Assembly (NCBI RefSeq): GCF_950023065.1
Contig: NC_088680.1
Location: 59,557,350 to 59,621,349, forward strand
Length of the DNA: 64,000 nucleotides
Direction of reading: 5' to 3'
Source: Planococcus citri
Lineage: Eukaryota > Arthropoda > Insecta > Hemiptera > Pseudococcidae
A model generated the notes under the pieces. That model saw only the letters and a program-made list of their open reading frames with translations, was not told the DNA's origin and searched no databases. Positions within the stretch are counted from its first letter, which is position 1. Every line of letters starts with the position of its first letter. Shown one piece after another: positions 61,401 through 64,000 of the stretch. The position numbers and the translations under genes were made by a program.

Positions 61401-63657
61401 TCAAGTTTGGAGAAGTCAAGTTTTGTCTCAAACTGTACACTTTTTACATCGTTTTAGGACACTTCATCAAAAATTTTTCTAGTAATATGGTGCTAAAAGT
61501 TGAAGAAAGCTTGGAAAGTTTGAGAAATTGAAATAATATTGCATTTTTAGACCATTTATTTGGAAATTGGAATAATTTTCCTTTTTTTTAAAAGTAAAAA
61601 AAAATAATTTTTATTAATAAAAATGAAAGGTGTTTTTTGGGGGAAGGGTCCTCACTTGATGAATTTATTCAATTTCAAGCCTGATTTCAAGGCATAACAC
61701 TAGTCCTTCATTCAATTTCCACCAGGTTCGTTTCAAAACTTGACTTCTCCATTAAAAAAGTACACTCTTGATTCTAACCCCTAACTTTACACGCTGTTTT
61801 ACCATACATCCTTGCACAAAATTCAAATTTTGACATTTTCATCGTATGTGACACATGTTGTAGTATACCAAACCATGTTTAACTCATTTTCAAAAAAAAG
61901 TGGAGAAGTAGACTTTTGATTCCAGTGGCCTCAATTTGGGTTTGTGTGTCTGTAGAGGTCAACACTGAGGAGCTCAGGGTCCCTAAACAACCCAGCTAGT
62001 CCCAAGGTGCTCGTGTAGATGTCACTAGTGAGCAGGCGGGAAACTACTAGTGTAAGCTTGAAAATAAATTTCCATGATATACATAATCAACGCGATAGAA
62101 GCAAGTGCCCAATTTGGCACAAGGTACGCATTGCTTTATACATGATACCCCCTCAAGAGGTGGTACATCTCGATGGTGAGCAACTATTGGACCACTCTAA
62201 CACTGAAGCAAGGCATTTAGTGGATACACCGCAAATTTAACAATTAAATGATGTAAAACACATGACTTAAAACTATAAATTTAAAAATTACTTTAGATAG
62301 CAATCGCTGGGAAAAGTAATAAAATGTTGATGATGATGATGATGATAATAATTTCTCAAATCTGGGAACAAGGACATTTCACCTATCTTACCTGAGAATA
62401 CCTTTTCAGTTGAAAAAATGATATTGGATTTAACCCCCCCCCCCTCCCTAAAAATTGCACTGGTGACTAATGCAAACGTACTTGATTCAAAAGGTAATTG
62501 GCTGCTTCGCAATAAATCACTTGTATGATGATTACTGCAATTGCAAATGTGAAATATGTTACACTAGCAGATTTATCTTCTTCCACAAAAATTAGGTAAG
62601 TGAGCGTATAACTGCAAACCGTTATAGTAACAATATTGTTTATTAAAATGATTAAAAATGCGATGGAAACTGACGGTGTGAATCCTTCATTCCAGTCGTA
62701 TAAATTTTCCCAAAATTCAACCAGTTTCATTAAACTGTCCTCATCTTGCCTGGCTATCGATTTCTATGTGAAAAATTATAACGTTTGTATGAAATTACAT
62801 ACATTGATAGGGAATTTGCACAATGTGTTGTGTGCCTACTTAGGTACCTACCTAATACATACATACTTACATTAATCAAAACCAGAACGATTCTGGCTAC
62901 TAGTATGACAAATAAACAATTTGTCAACCAAAGAACCGACATAGCCATCACTGCCAATCCTAGAAAAACAAATGATGGAATGCTGGTCGAGGTTGCTATA
63001 GCAACATCAAAATGAGTTTTTAAAGGTATCATAACCAATCCGGTTATTATCAAAGCGATGATAGTTGCCAAATGTATCAAACTTTTGAAAGGTAATAAAA
63101 ATGGAGCTTTTTGAATATCACTTAGTGCATCCTGAAAATGCACCAAGAAAAATTATTGTAAATTATGTACTCAACAAGTAAGTAGGTAAATTAGCTAGAA
63201 ATTGAATCAACGCACTTGCAACTTTTTCCATCTTTCGATGTGCCTGTATATTCCTTTACTAGTTCGCCATGACAACACTGGTACGAATAAATATATAATC
63301 CTGCTGATTACTGGTGGTATAATTCGAACGAAGATGTCATATCGGAAATTCACATACATAAATTTCACATTTTTAGCCACATAAATGTACTGTTCTCCGC
63401 ATAAAACAAAGAATGCCACCAGTGAAAGTATTGTAACTGTTCTTGAGACAAATAGATTTTTAGAAGTTCCTAAAAATTGAATAGGTATCGTTCAAGGTTG
63501 AACGGCCGTTTTCTAATTTAGGCCTAAATTATACGAAGGTACCTAGATATTGAATCACGTTACCTTGATGAGAAAATATAAATGGAAATATTCCGAGTAT
63601 TTTCAGCACCTGAAGTATAATTCGAAAACACTGGTAGTATTCGTTATTTTCATCCAT
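55414..63657 (-). CDS. GR11: gustatory-type receptor (subgroup D), intact, 6.5-kb intron 4
   Basis: Exons: 63657-63564, 63469-63216, 63131-62871, 62763-62482, 55974-55903, 55810-55721 and 55473-55414 (stop TAA), 370 residues. Exon 1 is MDENNEYYQCFRIILQVLKI then LGIFPF. Exon 2 includes FVRIIPPVISRIIYLFVPVL and ends HIERWKKLQ. Exon 3 begins DALSDIQKAPFLLPFKSL and has VLWLTNCLFVILVARI. Exon 4 has DSLMKLVEFWENLYDWNEGF and ends IYCEAANYLLNQ. Exon 5 is LATVIHESILITNMNGMNQR. TM7 is ISSTIINSLIVLKQF. Exon lengths are identical to GR10 throughout. Intron 4 is a nest of transposons, but exons on both sides are undamaged and phase-compatible. Two separate broken genes is the alternative reading. Confidence 0.8.
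56423..56600. repeat. Palindrome in GR11 intron 4
   Basis: Arms of about 80 bp (to 56506 and from 56518) share AACTGATGTTT, CATGTTCAGATTTG and TGTTGATTTTCACA in inverse orientation, with mismatches. It lies just outside the element at 56628. Confidence 0.65.
56628..57402. mobile_element. TIR element copy 1 of a ~0.78-kb family
   Basis: The left end reads TCGCAACTCGGGAGTAATAA followed by GGTGACATCTCAAAAA; the right end is TTTTTGAGATGTGAACTTAT then TACTACCGAGGTGCGA. Nearly the whole length recurs inverted at 60178-60960. No coding potential; the short minus-strand frame at 57047-57229 also occurs in the other copy and is repeat sequence. Confidence 0.75.
57491..57914. mobile_element. hAT-type MITE, 424 bp, inserted in the LINE relic
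   Basis: The ends are CAGGGCTGT and ACAGCCCTG, with TTGATATG before (57483-57490) and GTGATATG after (57915-57922): a 7-of-8 match to a target duplication. The interior is rich in GTAAAATACGGTATTTTACC-like words. No transposase. Confidence 0.75.
58188..58262 (+). mobile_element. tRNA-derived SINE head
   Basis: A-box TAGCTGCATGG (58195-58205) and B-box GGTTCAATTCC (58238-58248) are present. The would-be acceptor strands do not pair, so it is not a functional tRNA. The following part (about 58380-58620) carries repeated GAGGCGAAGCCGAG words and may be the SINE body. Confidence 0.6.
58759..58961. repeat. Near-perfect palindrome, 90-bp arms
   Basis: Arms 58759-58848 and 58872-58961 pair with only a few mismatches around a 23-bp loop. 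Within them, GGAGCGCCATCTATTGGGTT and TACCCTTTGGGTAGGTAT are exact apart from one base. Strong hairpin potential; no coding content. Confidence 0.85.
59455..59535 (+). mobile_element. tRNA-derived SINE head
   Basis: A-box-like TGGTGGTTAGG (59465-59475) and B-box GGTTCAATCCC (59511-59521). No acceptor stem pairing; treated as a SINE fragment. Confidence 0.5.
60178..60960. mobile_element. TIR element copy 2, inverted relative to 56.6-57.4 kb
   Basis: Ends ATATCGCACCTCGGGAGTAA and its partner CTCCTGAGGTGCGATAT are joined to GGTCACATCTCAAAAA-type inner repeats. The body matches the inverse complement of copy 1 nearly throughout. A third inner copy of the terminal motif (GGAGTTATAAGGTGACATCT) lies at about 60361. 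No transposase. Confidence 0.78.
60961..62481. other. Rest of GR11 intron 4
   Basis: About 61930-62200 is the inverted second copy of the 10.6-11.1-kb repeat (GGTCAACACTGAGGAGCTCA). A (GAT)n tract lies at 62325-62345 and a C-run at 62436. No gene found. Confidence 0.5.
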
Positions 63658-64000
63658 ATTCTTGGTAAGTATAGTACTGTGGAAAAAAACGATGTTGAGG
63701 TTTCATAAACATGACAATACAATATTTTCCCATACCTCGATTTCCGTGACAAATAACAAATGTATGGTTGCATTGAACGAGATGTAATCTTTTTCATTTT
63801 AGTGCTCTTATTATGGGTATTAAGTACCTTGTTATTTGATTATTGGTTTGATTGAAAATATGTCACACGCAGACTTCAATTTATTTTTTGCCAAAAATTT
63901 AGCTTACCTGATTGTGTCAAATTAATAACCTCATTTGTTTGCTTGTTTCTTTATTTTCTTTATTATGTATTTTTTTTAAAAAATAGGGAATGCTGCAAAG
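63658..64000. other. Upstream of GR11, no gene seen
   Basis: AT-rich sequence upstream of the GR11 start; no clear copy of the AAATCACG motif and no further exon before the window ends. Confidence 0.4.

Noticed and set aside
122..63657. Annotation of the receptors as odorant receptors (7tm_6)
   Set aside because: Length and topology would allow it, but the KPxLYxMKxxCxxPF start, the GFFTLxR block and the Y-5x-QF ending fit gustatory receptors better. Kept as the stated alternative.

Overview
The window looks like AT-rich insect nuclear DNA. It has GT-AG introns, no operons, many short inverted-repeat transposons, decayed LINEs and tRNA-derived SINE heads, and frequent TAGGTA/TACCTA words. 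The receptor family and overall style fit a hemipteran, perhaps a mealybug or other sternorrhynchan; that placement is a guess from general impression, not a database match.

The dominant content is a tandem cluster of eleven chemoreceptor genes, called GR1 to GR11 here in order of rising coordinate. All are on the minus strand and span 122 to 63657. I assembled each by hand from splice sites. The plan is nearly invariant: seven exons of about 100, 251/254, 261, 282, 72, 90 and 51-60 nt, with intron 1 in phase 1 and the rest in phase 0, giving about 370 residues. The N-terminal KPxLYxMKxxCxxPF block, the GFFTLxR block and the C-terminal NYLIVLRQF (compare TYhhhhhQF of gustatory receptors) make insect gustatory receptors (7tm_7) my preferred call over odorant receptors (7tm_6). 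Four subgroups lie in order: A (GR1-5), B (GR6-7), C (GR8-9) and D (GR10-11).

Most copies read through. GR2 carries a 4-bp duplication that shifts the frame before TM7. GR9 has lost intron 5 exactly. GR8 needs a shifted exon 3/4 junction. GR1 uses a GC donor. An orphan exon 1 (about 23.6-23.7 kb) and an orphan upstream motif (28.3 kb) mark lost copies. A short element reading AAATCACG on the coding strand recurs about 150-300 bp upstream of GR1-GR7.

A six-exon UDP-glycosyltransferase gene (13158-15501, minus) sits between GR2 and GR3. It is full length, but exon 3 has one base too many, which breaks the frame.

The remaining DNA is intergenic or intronic repeat: foldback/MITE-like elements at 3986-5413, 12323-13002, 22191-23128, 39019-39167, 50064-50995 and 57491-57914, a pair of inverted ~0.78-kb elements at 56.6-57.4 and 60.2-60.96 kb, minisatellites (360-1555, 27.7-28.2 kb, 47.5-48.0 kb), and LINE remnants at 11.5, 30.9-32.9 and 57.4-59.85 kb. 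Introns of GR8 to GR11 have grown to 2-6.5 kb by such insertions, while GR3 to GR7 stay compact. No rRNA, tRNA, CRISPR or prokaryotic feature was seen.
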